Origin: a virus
Virus record (IMG/VR): IMGVR_UViG_3300030106_004651
Span: 1,815 to 23,020 of that record
Strand: one strand, 5' to 3'
DNA length: 21,206 nt
A program made the translations under genes and the position numbers. The notes beneath the pieces were generated by a model. That model had not been told where the DNA came from, searched no databases, and was given only the letters and a program-made list of their open reading frames with translations. Positions within the stretch are counted from its first letter, which is position 1. Every line of letters starts with the position of its first letter. Shown here piece by piece: positions 1-9,123 of the stretch.

Positions 1-1289
1 CCGTCAAAATTATTTTTTATATTTCTAATATTATTATGATGAATTAGTAATTGGTCACTACCACTTGTGATTCCAACAAAAGATGCACTTAGAGCTGTCT
101 CGGATTCAATTTGTTCTATCTTGTACTTAAAGTTTTCTAATCTTCTTTGTGCTGAAGAAAAATTGATGAAGTTCTCGTATTGCTGATATTCAATATTCAA
201 ATCAACAGGTTTCTCACTACCACTAATATATTTATCAATAATTCCATCTTTCAATCTTGAGTCATTAGTGACCAAATCATTAAAACTTTTTAAAGACACC
301 TCTCTTTTAGTTATCGGAGAATCCTCTGCGGGGGTCTCAGGGATTTTTAAAACAGTCACATCCTCTTGTCTTTCAAAGGGAACTAATTCTACTGTCTGTG
401 TTAATTGTGGAATAATTTCTTTTACCAGATATACTGTATCTTTTGTCTCAATATCTTCAGGTAATGGTTCATATAGTTTGAATACTGCAGAGTATGGGTA
501 TTCATCAAACGTTGTATTATCTGTCTTAACGTTGGTGACAAGTTGCATTTTGTCATCACCGAAATGTAAAAACGTATTTAGGTCTCTTCTGTCGTTAATC
601 CTATAGGTTAGTTTGAAATTATCTATCCCACCAACTGGGTCAAAGTTTAATTCAGGTTCTTGAGCATAATTATCAAATATAGTTCTCAGACTTGGACTAA
701 ACTTACCAAGATTTGTTGCGGAGTCATATTCATCAACCGTTATATTCAAACCAGCGTAGTTTGGTGTTCCTCTTGGGTCTGGAATACCTTCGAACAAAAT
801 CTCAACTGGAAATGGAATTAGAAAATCTATTTCCTGACCTGCACCCCCTGGGTCAGGGTCGGATTCACCCCCACTTCCTCTTCCAACTAAACCATCATCA
901 AAGCCAAAACCGGAATTTGATATTCCACCACTTTCATCTATGTAGTATAGATAATACTGAATAATATAGACATTTGTAGCAGTTACTCTATCCGGCACAT
1001 TACCGAATATATTTCCAATGTTTATTACATCTGATGCTCCGTTAAAACCTGTTTTTTCTTGTGAGGTAAATACTATATTTCCCGATGCTCCGTCGGTAAC
1101 AGTATAGTAATATGTGGCAAGCTTACTTGGAGCGGGCATATCATAGGTCGATTGGATGTATTCAAGATTTACGGTAAAATTGATATCGTCCGTAGTATTA
1201 GCTACACCATAGTAGGCTCCCTCTGGAGTTGACGGTAATAGACCCTCAATAGTGAATGGTGTGTTTGGACCTGAGTATGGTTCAGCCAT
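1..1289 (-). CDS. virion structural protein, C-terminus cut by window edge
   Basis: The minus strand stays open from an ATG at 1289 to the left edge (about 429 codons, no stop), so the C-terminus lies outside the window. The protein begins MAEPYSGPNT and is rich in Gly, Asn, Thr, Asp and aromatic residues with alternating beta-type segments. Around residues 135-150 there is a low-complexity Gly/Ser/Asp/Pro linker, which looks like a hinge between two domains. No catalytic motif, signal peptide or membrane segment was seen. It starts 8 nt after the stop of the 500-residue gene upstream in transcription, with an AGGAAA ribosome site, so it is co-transcribed with the baseplate block. Position and composition suggest a baseplate-periphery or tail-fibre-network protein; this is inference, as no family was recognised. 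Confidence 0.8.
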   Translation of the reverse strand, partial: MAEPYSGPNTPFTIEGLLPSTPEGAYYGVANTTDDINFTVNLEYIQSTYDMPAPSKLATYYYTVTDGASGNIVFTSQEKTGFNGASDVINIGNIFGNVPDRVTATNVYIIQYYLYYIDESGGISNSGFGFDDGLVGRGSGGESDPDPGGAGQEIDFLIPFPVEILFEGIPDPRGTPNYAGLNITVDEYDSATNLGKFSPSLRTIFDNYAQEPELNFDPVGGIDNFKLTYRINDRRDLNTFLHFGDDKMQLVTNVKTDNTTFDEYPYSAVFKLYEPLPEDIETKDTVYLVKEIIPQLTQTVELVPFERQEDVTVLKIPETPAEDSPITKREVSLKSFNDLVTNDSRLKDGIIDKYISGSEKPVDLNIEYQQYENFINFSSAQRRLENFKYKIEQIESETALSASFVGITSGSDQLLIHHNNIRNIKNNFD

Positions 1290-1297
1290 AATATTTC

Positions 1298-2800
1298 CTA
1301 ATCATCTGTCCAGCGAGTTCTTACTATACATGGATAGTGTATTGTCTTTGTCAGGCCTGTTGACTGAGTCAAGGTTAGCATCACACCTACGGCTATATCT
1401 CCCCCATATAAATTTATCTCTAAAGAACAGCCTGTTGGGGTGTCGGGCAGACCATCGTATTCAAAGGTTGCCTCCAAAGGTTTTGCTGGGTTTGTTACGG
1501 TTGCGTAGTTAACGGTAGGGCTATCGGGTGTGCTTATTCCTACCTCACCTACCCATTCATCTCTACCTAGTTGCTCTGGGTCGAAAGCTCTGAATCTATG
1601 CCAACCTCTTGTGGTGCTACCCCCACCAGTGTCCCAATCCCAACCTGTAACAGCCCAAGTATAGGTTGTCGGAACGTTTGGCAATGCACTATTAGAGGTT
1701 AAGATTATAGTCCCGGTTCTAGATGGTTCACCCTTTCTACCATAGGTTTTTATGATTGGATAACGATATCTGGACTGTTGTAGGATTGAAATATTTTTCA
1801 TTACGGAAGGTAAATCTCCGGGTTCATTATTATATGCTAGACCAGCATTAAGCTCTTCGATATTGATTACTCCTGTAAGTGCTGACCCATTCGTTCCACC
1901 CTCATCAAAACCCTTGAATACATTGTAATGTTCCGTGAGATTTAAATCCAAGTCCTCAACAAACGTTAAGTTGGAAAAAAATGTAACACCTCCTGATAAA
2001 TTCTCGGTTATTACTGACTCATCACCTTCAAGAAGTTCAATAAAAAAACTTGGTTGTAGGTCATCTGTTTCAATTTCAAAATTTCTGGTTGGAGCATCAC
2101 CAGTAAATACTGGTTCAGGCGGTGTGTAACTAGTTATAAGTGCTTGGTCGGAAACTAATGCTCCACCCGGTAAGTTTTCTTCAATGACTGGGTTTACTGG
2201 AGTGCCTTGTATAGCTTGTAACTGAAACTCATTTGTGTCGAGTGGGTCGTCTCCGATTTGATTAAATTTTATTCTAGCATTCAACGGTGTTTTCCTATAC
2301 TCACGTTGCATTAAATAAAAATCCTCAATGTACTTTGGGTCAGATATACTCTGTGGTAACAATCTTATTTCTCTTCTACTCGGTGATATCTCATGAACAA
2401 AATATTTGTACTCCTTAATCATATCCTCTGTATCAATCGTAGGGTCATATGGTCTGTTTAGAATTTGACCTTGTTTATTCACTAGAACATTTTCATAGGA
2501 ACCTGCATATTTTCTTAAAAAATTATATTTTACTATAAACTTACCTCTATCGTAACCTAGCCTTCGTAGAATATTACCTTGTTTCAAAGAAATATTACCG
2601 TTATCTTTAAGTAAATAATCATCAGGATTAACGATAGAACTTTCTAGAAAGTTCGCATTCGAATCATGTATTAGTGCCTCGATGTAGTCGTTTTGATTTG
2701 AAAGGAACGGCCCACCGATATAGTTGAAATTTGGACTATTTAGGTCTATAGTCAGACCCGCCGCTAGTAATTCCTTATCTTTTTGATTTATTCTTGCCAT
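1298..2800 (-). CDS. virion structural protein (baseplate/fibre region), 500 aa
   Basis: A 500-residue protein of unknown family in the tail operon. Residues 70-110 contain a short charged module (NGNISLKQG, then GYDRGKF and YNFLRKYAGS), followed near 135-150 by HEISPSRREIRLLP. This looks like a small conserved beta domain seen in tail-associated proteins, but I cannot name it. The middle is acidic, and the C-terminal half is rich in Gly/Thr/Trp with beta-sandwich character (for example TTYTWAVTGWDWDTGG near 380-395). There is no signal peptide or membrane segment. Its start codon shares a base with the stop of the preceding gene, indicating translational coupling. A structural role follows from location and composition; a receptor-contact role is possible but unproven. 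Confidence 0.8.
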   Translation of the reverse strand: MARINQKDKELLAAGLTIDLNSPNFNYIGGPFLSNQNDYIEALIHDSNANFLESSIVNPDDYLLKDNGNISLKQGNILRRLGYDRGKFIVKYNFLRKYAGSYENVLVNKQGQILNRPYDPTIDTEDMIKEYKYFVHEISPSRREIRLLPQSISDPKYIEDFYLMQREYRKTPLNARIKFNQIGDDPLDTNEFQLQAIQGTPVNPVIEENLPGGALVSDQALITSYTPPEPVFTGDAPTRNFEIETDDLQPSFFIELLEGDESVITENLSGGVTFFSNLTFVEDLDLNLTEHYNVFKGFDEGGTNGSALTGVINIEELNAGLAYNNEPGDLPSVMKNISILQQSRYRYPIIKTYGRKGEPSRTGTIILTSNSALPNVPTTYTWAVTGWDWDTGGGSTTRGWHRFRAFDPEQLGRDEWVGEVGISTPDSPTVNYATVTNPAKPLEATFEYDGLPDTPTGCSLEINLYGGDIAVGVMLTLTQSTGLTKTIHYPCIVRTRWTDD

Positions 2801-3534
2801 TAGTCTATTGGGTCTCCATCGGGTATATTGTTGATATTAGATATCGAAAGGGTAACTAATTCAGAAAATGCATAAGCACTACCCCAAAAGGTAGCTAACG
2901 TGGGAAATATCCTCTTCTGATTATTTTCAATCAACCACTTTCGGGTATCATCCGTAGAATCACTTGTTATTATATTACCATTGCTTACACCATCGGGTAG
3001 ACTTTCTGCCACCAATGATTTTGATAACTCATTTATGTTTCTATCTATGACATTTTCAAGTTTTGAATCCTTATAGTTTGGATAGTTTTCTCGTTTTTTC
3101 TCACTAGCTTGGTCTAATAAATCTTTTATGTATTGTGGGACATCCTGATAAGTATATTGTGCTGGAGCACCAAGTGACTCCTGAGGTGGACCAGAACCAG
3201 CACTGAATCCTGCTAGGTTTTCTGTATTGTTCATGAAAGCATTGAAGTCTGCATTCAATATACTTAAAAGGTAATTACTTTCTTGACCATCAATAGATGA
3301 TACTAACAAATTATATGCATAATCGGAAAAGTTAGCTTCCTCTAATCCAAGGCCTGTTGTTATATCCTCAAACGACACAAAATCAACACCAGGTTTTTTG
3401 AATGGTATCGGATTTTCATTATTATCTCGATTTGCTGCTGACCTTGCAATCCTATCGAAAAATTCTCTGGTTGGCCCTGCAAGATATTCTTGATAAAATT
3501 GTACGTCTTGTAATTCTTCTGGTTTATAAGGCAT
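2800..3534 (-). CDS. hypothetical tail-module protein, 244 aa
   Basis: A 244-residue, acidic and Asn/Ser-rich protein between the DNRLRE-like protein and the 500-residue structural protein, overlapping both neighbours by one base. It starts MPYKPEELQDVQFYQEYLAG and looks mostly helical in its N-terminal 60 residues, with a flexible Gly/Pro/Gln linker near 115-130 (FSAGSGPPQESLGAPAQ). No recognised enzyme motif, membrane span or signal peptide was found. Co-translation with baseplate genes suggests a virion or tail-assembly protein, perhaps an adaptor that attaches a fibre-like protein to the wedge. I do not recognise its family, and this role is inference from position only. Confidence 0.72.
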   Translation of the reverse strand: MPYKPEELQDVQFYQEYLAGPTREFFDRIARSAANRDNNENPIPFKKPGVDFVSFEDITTGLGLEEANFSDYAYNLLVSSIDGQESNYLLSILNADFNAFMNNTENLAGFSAGSGPPQESLGAPAQYTYQDVPQYIKDLLDQASEKKRENYPNYKDSKLENVIDRNINELSKSLVAESLPDGVSNGNIITSDSTDDTRKWLIENNQKRIFPTLATFWGSAYAFSELVTLSISNINNIPDGDPID

Positions 3535-4661
3535 TAGATTGTAACCTTGAATGTAAAATCATCCTCGAAGAATTGGTCTGTCTCATCAACCGTGTTACTA
3601 CCACTTTGTATCCTAAATGCTAAACTATAGTATCTTTCAGGTTGATAACCTTCTAGGTCAAGATTAAAATAATTACCACTACTATCACAACTCAGTAGTG
3701 ACGAGGTACTAAATGGAACGATTACATCGTTGGTTTCAGCATCTCTAATCGAATAAAAAGAAGAACCACTCGGTAAAGATTTTACTGTTAGGTTAGATGG
3801 AGTTGTGGAGTAGGATGCATCTGGAAATCTCGCCCTACCAACCACTCTAAATTTTGCTTTTGAATTTTCTTTATATTCTTCTCTGAGACCTTTCATGTAA
3901 ATCACCATGTCCTCAATGTCGGTTTTAGACAATAGTTCTAATGTGCCTTGTTCCCATTTTGAATCATACCACACAGTCTCTAATGTGGGTGGATATTTTG
4001 TATGAGTATCGGATGAAAAGAAAGAAAAATTTCCAAGTTTAGTCGTAGAACCCTCATCAGTATTAGAATCAGTATTACCAACACTTCCACTTCTCTTTAT
4101 CATAAATCCGTGATTAGTATATGAACCACTCAACCATTTATCCACAATATCTGTAACATCCATTCTGAGGTCTGAACTCTTATGGTCAAAGTTTACCCTA
4201 CCTTCATTTCCACTACCACTTATCCACGCTCCACCGGATGCACTTACTGTATTTGAACCAGAATATGTCGGGCCCCAAAGAGTACCATCGGTCTCCCCAA
4301 ATCTATATTGCCAACTACAACCCTCTTCTACAACAGGGTTGTCGTAAGACCTACCATCACCCATTGTCCAGGATTGACTTACTGGGTAAGCATAAAGACT
4401 TTGTGATGTAGCAAGTGATGTTGGTTTAGCATCGAATAAATTTAGATAGAATCGAGGAACTGACCCACCAAGTCTACCATCCTGTATGGACTTAGAAATT
4501 TCTGTTAAGTCGAATCTAATGACGATTCTAGATGTATTTATTACAGCTCCAGTATCACTAACATCTTTTCGTACCTCTAATATTTCATCTAGTCCACTAT
4601 TCATACTACGACTTACTTCATATAGTGTTGCGTCCTTATCCGCAAATGTAAAAAAATGCAT
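3534..4661 (-). CDS. tail protein with DNRLRE-like carbohydrate-binding-type domain
   Basis: A 375-residue beta-rich protein. Residues 1-235 follow the layout of the DNRLRE family: an opening of the type 'KDATLYE' (9-14), a strand pair of the type 'RIVIRFDLTEI' (45-55), a Trp-containing 'SQSWTMGDG' segment (95-103), a Trp/Gly-rich middle, 'MDVTDIVDKWLSG' (167-179) and 'NHGFMIK' (183-189), and a closing 'PPTLETVWYD'. DNRLRE domains occur in secreted adhesins and glycan-degrading proteins and act as carbohydrate-binding or fibre modules. Residues about 245-375 look like a second beta domain. The gene starts 3 nt after the stop of gp6, so the protein is probably a virion component; receptor or surface-glycan binding is inference. 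The family call is from motif layout, not a search. Confidence 0.7.
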   Translation of the reverse strand: MHFFTFADKDATLYEVSRSMNSGLDEILEVRKDVSDTGAVINTSRIVIRFDLTEISKSIQDGRLGGSVPRFYLNLFDAKPTSLATSQSLYAYPVSQSWTMGDGRSYDNPVVEEGCSWQYRFGETDGTLWGPTYSGSNTVSASGGAWISGSGNEGRVNFDHKSSDLRMDVTDIVDKWLSGSYTNHGFMIKRSGSVGNTDSNTDEGSTTKLGNFSFFSSDTHTKYPPTLETVWYDSKWEQGTLELLSKTDIEDMVIYMKGLREEYKENSKAKFRVVGRARFPDASYSTTPSNLTVKSLPSGSSFYSIRDAETNDVIVPFSTSSLLSCDSSGNYFNLDLEGYQPERYYSLAFRIQSGSNTVDETDQFFEDDFTFKVTI

Positions 4662-4664
4662 TTA

Positions 4665-6653
4665 TTACTCCCTTATACCTAGATTGTCACCTAGAACTTT
4701 TCCTCTTATATCCGTGTTGGGATATTTGATTTCAAAGATACTGGGGTCTAGTGATGGATATAATATACCCTCACGAAGAGCACTTGATATATTATAAAAA
4801 TTACCACTATAACCATCTGCTATACTAAATTTGTTCGTAACAACAATTGGTAAATTATTTGGATTATTATCAGATGGTGGCACCACAGTAGCAACACCAT
4901 CCACTAGTGATAGTTCGTAGGCAATATCAGATAACACAAGAGGTTGTCCGATTTGCCATCTATCTGTGTCGAAAAAATCCTTTATAGTCGTGACACATCT
5001 TAGTAGAACATCTTGTTTATTGAATCCTACTTTTGTTAGTATTGCAAAATCTATACCTAAATTTATAATGTAGGCATCTTTAATGTTTATTGCATCAGTC
5101 ACCATTCTAAACTGTGATAAATAAGTTTTCAAATTATTCTTTACCGTATCACTTAGTGTGGTTAATTTTTTATTAGAGTCATATCCTAATGTATACATAT
5201 TCATAGCAAGAGGGTTTGGTATTCTACCTGTCTGGAGAGACAAGACTGTTGAACCGATGTCAGCTTCTGTGATAGTCCTCTCTAATTGTTCGGTTACAGC
5301 TGACTTGTTTAATTGGTCGTCTTGAACAAAGTGAACCTTCGACACACTACCGAACTTAGCTGGAAGGGAATATGCTCTGACTATATAATCCTCTTTGGTG
5401 ACATTTCTCTGTTGAGCCTGGAAATGAGCAAGAGCGTTTTCTCTTACATCTCTTACCGTCTGTCCAGCACTACCACCCTTAGCAGGTTCTGGGTTTGTAA
5501 AAGCTACTGAGTTCTTACTATCCTCTACTAGAGCTGCAGAAAGTAAACTATCATTAATTTCAAATGTAATGTCTGAAATGTCAGTTATATCACCTGAGTT
5601 TACATTATCATCTAGACCACCACCAAAAGCATATCTTATTGTTAGAGTGGTATTCGACGGTGCTAGTCCAAAGGTTTTTGTTTTAAGAAAGTTACTTGGG
5701 TCAAAAGCATCAGTAAGAAAACTTGGACTACCTGGTAAACTCGAACCCACACTAGTTGGATTCGGTATAATCTCTTCGTCTGGGTTATCCGATACTCCAG
5801 CACCGAATCTCATAATTGTTTTGTCATTCTCATCAATAAATGTAGTAAATCTTCGAGATGTCTTTTTCAGTTTAAGTATGTAAGGAGCAGTCTGTCCATC
5901 TACTGCAGCTACTGGGTCATTATCCACATTGTTTTCCATTTCATCAAAAACCGTATCTCGTGCTAGAGAATCTACCTCATACCAGGTATTTCCATCACTA
6001 TCAGTACAGGATATTATCTCAATCACATCTTCATTGGACAACTTTATCTGAGAGTATTTTTCCGCAGCACCAAAGTCAAAAAATTCAGATGTAATTGTAC
6101 CACTTTGTACTTTTACTTGTTTTTTTAATAAAAATTTTGTTGGAACACCACCATTGGTTTCAAATATTGTTTGTTCAACCTGATTAGATAAATCAGATGA
6201 TTTAAAATTACAATCTTCTAAAGTTCTAAACACAGTTCCATTGGAAACAGCTTTTATGGTAGCACCAGCTTTTATATTTAGAGCATATCGTAAGTCAGCA
6301 TTGTCATTAAGAGCCGGTACAGTTTGGAAGACATCTAGTACTGCATCAGCAGCTGATGTTGTATTTGGTTTATAACCAAAAGACTGAGCAATGTTATATA
6401 CATTTTGTTTTTCTTCTGCATATGCTAATAGAGACTCTTTGAACTGACTATCGATATAATACGATAGGACATCACCAACGTATGCAGCCATCTCAATGAA
6501 CATCATACCAGGGGAAGCTTCATTGAAGTCATTATATGTATTTGGAAAATATTGTTTTGCAAATTCAATTAAGTTTGCTCTGAAATCATTGAAATCTTTA
6601 TTCAGATAATTGACCGATTTTACAACATCTTTTTTTACACTTGTACGAGCCAT
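4665..6653 (-). CDS. 6: baseplate wedge protein, T4 gp6-like
   Basis: A 662-residue homologue of the T4 gp6 / P2 gpJ baseplate wedge family, which dimerises to form the ring that holds the baseplate together and triggers sheath contraction. The diagnostic N-terminal block is present: YLNKDFNDF (16-24), FAKQYFPNTYNDF (31-43), then SPGMMFIEMAAYVGDVLSYYID (47-68). The central J-like core includes the segment VTKEDYIVRAYSLPAKFGSV and the KVHFVQDD strand after it. The length matches T4 gp6 (660 aa) closely. It lies just downstream of the gp25 gene in the same operon, the usual pairing in T4-like and P2-like phages. The start at 6653 is preceded by a weak AAGGAAT site, 4 nt from the ATG. The identification is strong. 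Confidence 0.93.
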   Translation of the reverse strand: MARTSVKKDVVKSVNYLNKDFNDFRANLIEFAKQYFPNTYNDFNEASPGMMFIEMAAYVGDVLSYYIDSQFKESLLAYAEEKQNVYNIAQSFGYKPNTTSAADAVLDVFQTVPALNDNADLRYALNIKAGATIKAVSNGTVFRTLEDCNFKSSDLSNQVEQTIFETNGGVPTKFLLKKQVKVQSGTITSEFFDFGAAEKYSQIKLSNEDVIEIISCTDSDGNTWYEVDSLARDTVFDEMENNVDNDPVAAVDGQTAPYILKLKKTSRRFTTFIDENDKTIMRFGAGVSDNPDEEIIPNPTSVGSSLPGSPSFLTDAFDPSNFLKTKTFGLAPSNTTLTIRYAFGGGLDDNVNSGDITDISDITFEINDSLLSAALVEDSKNSVAFTNPEPAKGGSAGQTVRDVRENALAHFQAQQRNVTKEDYIVRAYSLPAKFGSVSKVHFVQDDQLNKSAVTEQLERTITEADIGSTVLSLQTGRIPNPLAMNMYTLGYDSNKKLTTLSDTVKNNLKTYLSQFRMVTDAINIKDAYIINLGIDFAILTKVGFNKQDVLLRCVTTIKDFFDTDRWQIGQPLVLSDIAYELSLVDGVATVVPPSDNNPNNLPIVVTNKFSIADGYSGNFYNISSALREGILYPSLDPSIFEIKYPNTDIRGKVLGDNLGIRE

Positions 6654-6665
6654 TTTTATTCCTTA

Positions 6666-7094
6666 TTAATAAGTCGTGGTGGTGAATCCAGCATCTAGAG
6701 TAATTGATTGATATGTGTCTGAGTTCAAAGTAGTTGAAAAAGATACCTGTACAAACACTTTGTTTTTGTTACCATCATCCGATAATGTCTGAACATTCTG
6801 AATATTGATATACGGTAACCACCTACTTGTTGCTCTTCTGACCTCTTCTTCGATTTTTATTGGTAAATTTTTATCATCGGGTTCAAATATGAGAGCCCTT
6901 AGATTACTACCAAACTCAAGTTGTCCAACCCTTTCACCGACTTGAGTCAATAATAAATTTCTTAAATTATGTCGGGCCTGTTGCAAGGAATTTTTGGTCA
7001 GAGCAAAATCATTGTTATTATCACTACGAAGTGGGAATGAAAGACCAACATATTTTCTTGGGTCTAAATCTATTTCCTTTGCACTCTCCGGCAT
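6666..7094 (-). CDS. 25: baseplate wedge protein, T4 gp25-like
   Basis: A 142-residue protein of the gp25/VgrG-associated lysozyme-fold family (GPW/gp25), which binds gp6 and nucleates sheath assembly at the baseplate. The family signature is clear: GLSFPLR (17-23), LLLTQVGERVGQLEFGSNLR (47-66), then ALIFEP (67-72) and a C-terminal block with EEEVRRATSRWLPYI. The conserved R-x-G-x-x-x-FG pattern is intact. Length is close to T4 gp25 (132 aa). The order gp25 then gp6 in the direction of transcription is conserved among contractile-tail phages, and the 12-nt gap to gp6 indicates a single transcript. An upstream AAGGAG site supports the ATG at 7094. Confidence 0.94.
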   Translation of the reverse strand: MPESAKEIDLDPRKYVGLSFPLRSDNNNDFALTKNSLQQARHNLRNLLLTQVGERVGQLEFGSNLRALIFEPDDKNLPIKIEEEVRRATSRWLPYINIQNVQTLSDDGNKNKVFVQVSFSTTLNSDTYQSITLDAGFTTTTY

Positions 7095-7106
7095 TTTTTA
7101 TACTCC

Positions 7107-7541
7107 TTATTTCTTTTTATTCATTACACTCATTAATTCACTATAATCTCTTGTGAGAGCATTAGTGACATGGTCTGGAACCTGGTCAACAGAACGTCCT
7201 GCTTTTTTGATTGTATCTACAGCTACCAAATCTCTTTTCATCTCATCAGTCTTACCATACCCCATCAACTCTGACATCCTAGAGGAATTGAATGTACCAC
7301 CTAGTGTTGGATACTCATCATTAGGTTTTTGAGATTTAGTTAGTCCAACTGTTTCATTTAAAACATCATTTAGACTTTTGTTCTTAGTATATTGGACTTC
7401 TTTTTTTGGTTTAGGAGTCTGAGGTATGATGTCCGACAAACTACTAGCAGTCTCCTCTTTGATAAATATCTTTTTAACTTCTTTTTTCACTTCTTTACGG
7501 ACTACTTCTGTGATTATTTTCATAAGGTCTTTTTTAGTCAT
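7107..7541 (-). CDS. conserved small tail-module protein, 144 aa, function unknown
   Basis: A 144-residue basic protein (many Lys in residues 1-30, KKEVKKEVKK type) that starts as a charged helix or coiled coil and becomes a flexible linker. The C-terminal half carries the ordered blocks NDVLNETVGL, EYPTLGG, MSELMGYGK and ALTRDYSELM. These blocks look like those in small proteins encoded between gp5 and gp25 in marine T4-like phages, as best I recall. No catalytic motif or membrane segment was seen. Its position between the spike and gp25 genes suggests a baseplate assembly factor or a minor virion component; this is inference. Confidence 0.75.
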   Translation of the reverse strand: MTKKDLMKIITEVVRKEVKKEVKKIFIKEETASSLSDIIPQTPKPKKEVQYTKNKSLNDVLNETVGLTKSQKPNDEYPTLGGTFNSSRMSELMGYGKTDEMKRDLVAVDTIKKAGRSVDQVPDHVTNALTRDYSELMSVMNKKK

Positions 7542-7549
7542 AGTAACTC

Positions 7550-8620
7550 CTATTTGGTTTTAACTGTTCTACTTAATACTTGTTTTGATTTTATTTTTGT
7601 TTTAATACTTGTTAAAGCTGCCTTGAAAGCGGGTATACCTGGTGCAACAACTGGTGAACCAGGTGATGGGCCAGTTACCATTAAAGTTGCAGATTGAGCA
7701 AATGCAGTTTCAACTGCCGATATCATATCATCTAATAAATTTATCAAATCATCTCCTTTTACCACGGGCTGTAACTCTGCGGTCTCAGTGCTACCTAGTT
7801 GAACTTCATCACCACTTACATTAAAGTTAGGTGTATCAACGGTAATATTATTTATACATCTTAGTTTAATATTATCTCTACCACTTATAAATATACCGTC
7901 GGATTTTATTAATATTTTTTTATTTTCAATTTGTTCACCGTCAAATAATTCTGAATCATCTTGAGCGTTATAGGGTAGACCATTGTCTAATAGATATATC
8001 GAGGAACCATCTCTCTCGATGTCTTCCTTAACGGGTTGATTTGGAGAATCCGGTATTTCACTTTTCTGACCACATCTGATTTTTATATTAGGCGAGTTAT
8101 CTGATGTGTTGCATCCAAATTTTATTGATTGACCGAATCGTCCACTATAGACTATCTCACCTTCATTAACGGTTACAGGTCTAATATCTTTTCTTTCAAA
8201 TGTTTTACCGTATTTGGTATTCGTTGTATTTGATGAACCCTCTACAATACCGGGTTGAGCATTTTCGTTTACTGAATTAGTACGATTTATTATACCAAAA
8301 TAATAATGTTGATTATTATAATCCCCTACAAGGACATGCTCACCTTTTAAGGGAATGTGTTTCATGTTTGGAAACAACGGTAAAACCACACCACCCTTTA
8401 TGTCTTGAGTAGGTTCATTTATAAATTTTCCCAATATAGCACCTTGTGTGTATCCATCTAGATTTGTCTTCTCTACTTCCATTGGTTCGAGTTCAAAGAA
8501 CTCGGCACTATTGAGTTTGAGTATTTTCTTGATATAGGCACTAATCTGCTGAGGATTAGGTACACGAGGAAAAGGTATCCCATCGCTGATATCTTTTCTC
8601 TTCTTACGCCAGTAAGCCAT
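7550..8620 (-). CDS. 5: baseplate hub/spike protein with OB-fold, gp5/gpV-like
   Basis: A 356-residue spike-type protein. Residues about 49-117 form the expected OB-fold with GAILGKF, VVLPLFPNMKHIPLKGEHVLV and HYYFGIINRTNSVN, close to the pattern of marine T4-like hub proteins. Residues about 225-290 show short alternating hydrophobic/polar repeats (KKILIKSDGIFISG, NIKLRCINNITVD, FNVSGDEVQLGS), the sort of sequence that builds the triple beta-helix of the membrane-piercing spike. The lysozyme domain of T4 gp5 is absent: there is no room for it and no E-D-T type active site. The C-terminus is helical and basic. It lies at the head of the baseplate block, directly upstream of gp25 and gp6 in transcription. 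The symbol is by functional analogy. Confidence 0.8.
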   Translation of the reverse strand: MAYWRKKRKDISDGIPFPRVPNPQQISAYIKKILKLNSAEFFELEPMEVEKTNLDGYTQGAILGKFINEPTQDIKGGVVLPLFPNMKHIPLKGEHVLVGDYNNQHYYFGIINRTNSVNENAQPGIVEGSSNTTNTKYGKTFERKDIRPVTVNEGEIVYSGRFGQSIKFGCNTSDNSPNIKIRCGQKSEIPDSPNQPVKEDIERDGSSIYLLDNGLPYNAQDDSELFDGEQIENKKILIKSDGIFISGRDNIKLRCINNITVDTPNFNVSGDEVQLGSTETAELQPVVKGDDLINLLDDMISAVETAFAQSATLMVTGPSPGSPVVAPGIPAFKAALTSIKTKIKSKQVLSRTVKTK

Positions 8621-9016
8621 TTAATCTGCCTTTATTTTATTTTCTATCTTATTATGAATGTTATCTGATTCAATTTGTATGTCTTTAATAGTATCTTCGA
8701 TTCCTGATAATAACTGTTGTTTTTCTTCATCCGATAGACCGTATTCATCCTCAGCACCTGCTTTACCCTCAGCAGATATAAGTCTTTGGACTATACCAGC
8801 CATTTTGACTAGTTGGTCATCGTTACGGACATTTATCTCAAGATATTCTTTTATCATAGGTACGATTTGAACTGCGGTATCGCCGTCTTTTATGAATTGA
8901 ACTAATTCCTTAGTCAGAACATCAAGTTGTTTACGATTGTATTCTGTATTTTTATATATATCCTCGAATAATGATGATAAAGATTTTCCCTCGAAGATTT
9001 CATAGTCTATACTCAT
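8621..9016 (-). CDS. small helical tail-module protein, 131 aa, unknown
   Basis: A 131-residue acidic, almost entirely helical protein (SLFEDIYKNTEYNRKQLDVL, IVPMIKEYLEINVRNDDQLV) ending in a charged Lys/Asp/Glu-rich helix. It resembles the small proteins that precede the gp5-like gene in marine T4-like phages, but I cannot assign a T4 counterpart with confidence. It is the first gene of the minus-strand tail operon and abuts the spike gene without a gap. No exact TATAAATA octamer lies upstream on this strand, so its promoter was not identified; the AT-rich stretch 9017-9120 is the likely place. A chaperone or assembly role for the spike is plausible but unproven. Confidence 0.75.
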   Translation of the reverse strand: MSIDYEIFEGKSLSSLFEDIYKNTEYNRKQLDVLTKELVQFIKDGDTAVQIVPMIKEYLEINVRNDDQLVKMAGIVQRLISAEGKAGAEDEYGLSDEEKQQLLSGIEDTIKDIQIESDNIHNKIENKIKAD

Positions 9017-9042
9017 TTTAAGCCTAAATAAGTTTATTCAAC

Positions 9043-9050
9043 TATAAATA
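9043..9050 (+). promoter_or_regulatory. T4-type late promoter octamer (distal)
   Basis: The exact octamer TATAAATA, the consensus -10-like element read by gp55-type late sigma factors, lies in an AT-rich spacer pointing at the plus-strand gene at 9169. A gp55-type sigma is encoded at 9618-10382, so the reader of this site is present in the same window. Confidence 0.6.
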
Positions 9051-9074
9051 TAGTGTTGATGAAAAATACGGATA

Positions 9075-9082
9075 TATAAATA
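9075..9082 (+). promoter_or_regulatory. T4-type late promoter octamer (proximal)
   Basis: A second exact TATAAATA, 32 nt after the first and in the same orientation. Transcription would start around 9088-9092, giving a leader of about 80 nt ahead of the 9169 gene. Two tandem exact octamers in front of a single small gene suggest strong late expression. Confidence 0.65.
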
Positions 9083-9123
9083 TATACGGAATAATATTAA
9101 AATATTTTTTTATAGTTATATAT

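Noticed and set aside
713-2129. Plus-strand open frames opposite the structural genes
   Set aside because: They lack ribosome sites, have low-complexity products and are overlapped by long, well-supported minus-strand genes.
7849-7856. TATAAATA on the minus strand inside the gp5-like gene
   Set aside because: It is internal to a gene, in beta-helix coding sequence. It could serve gp25/gp6, but nothing else supports it.
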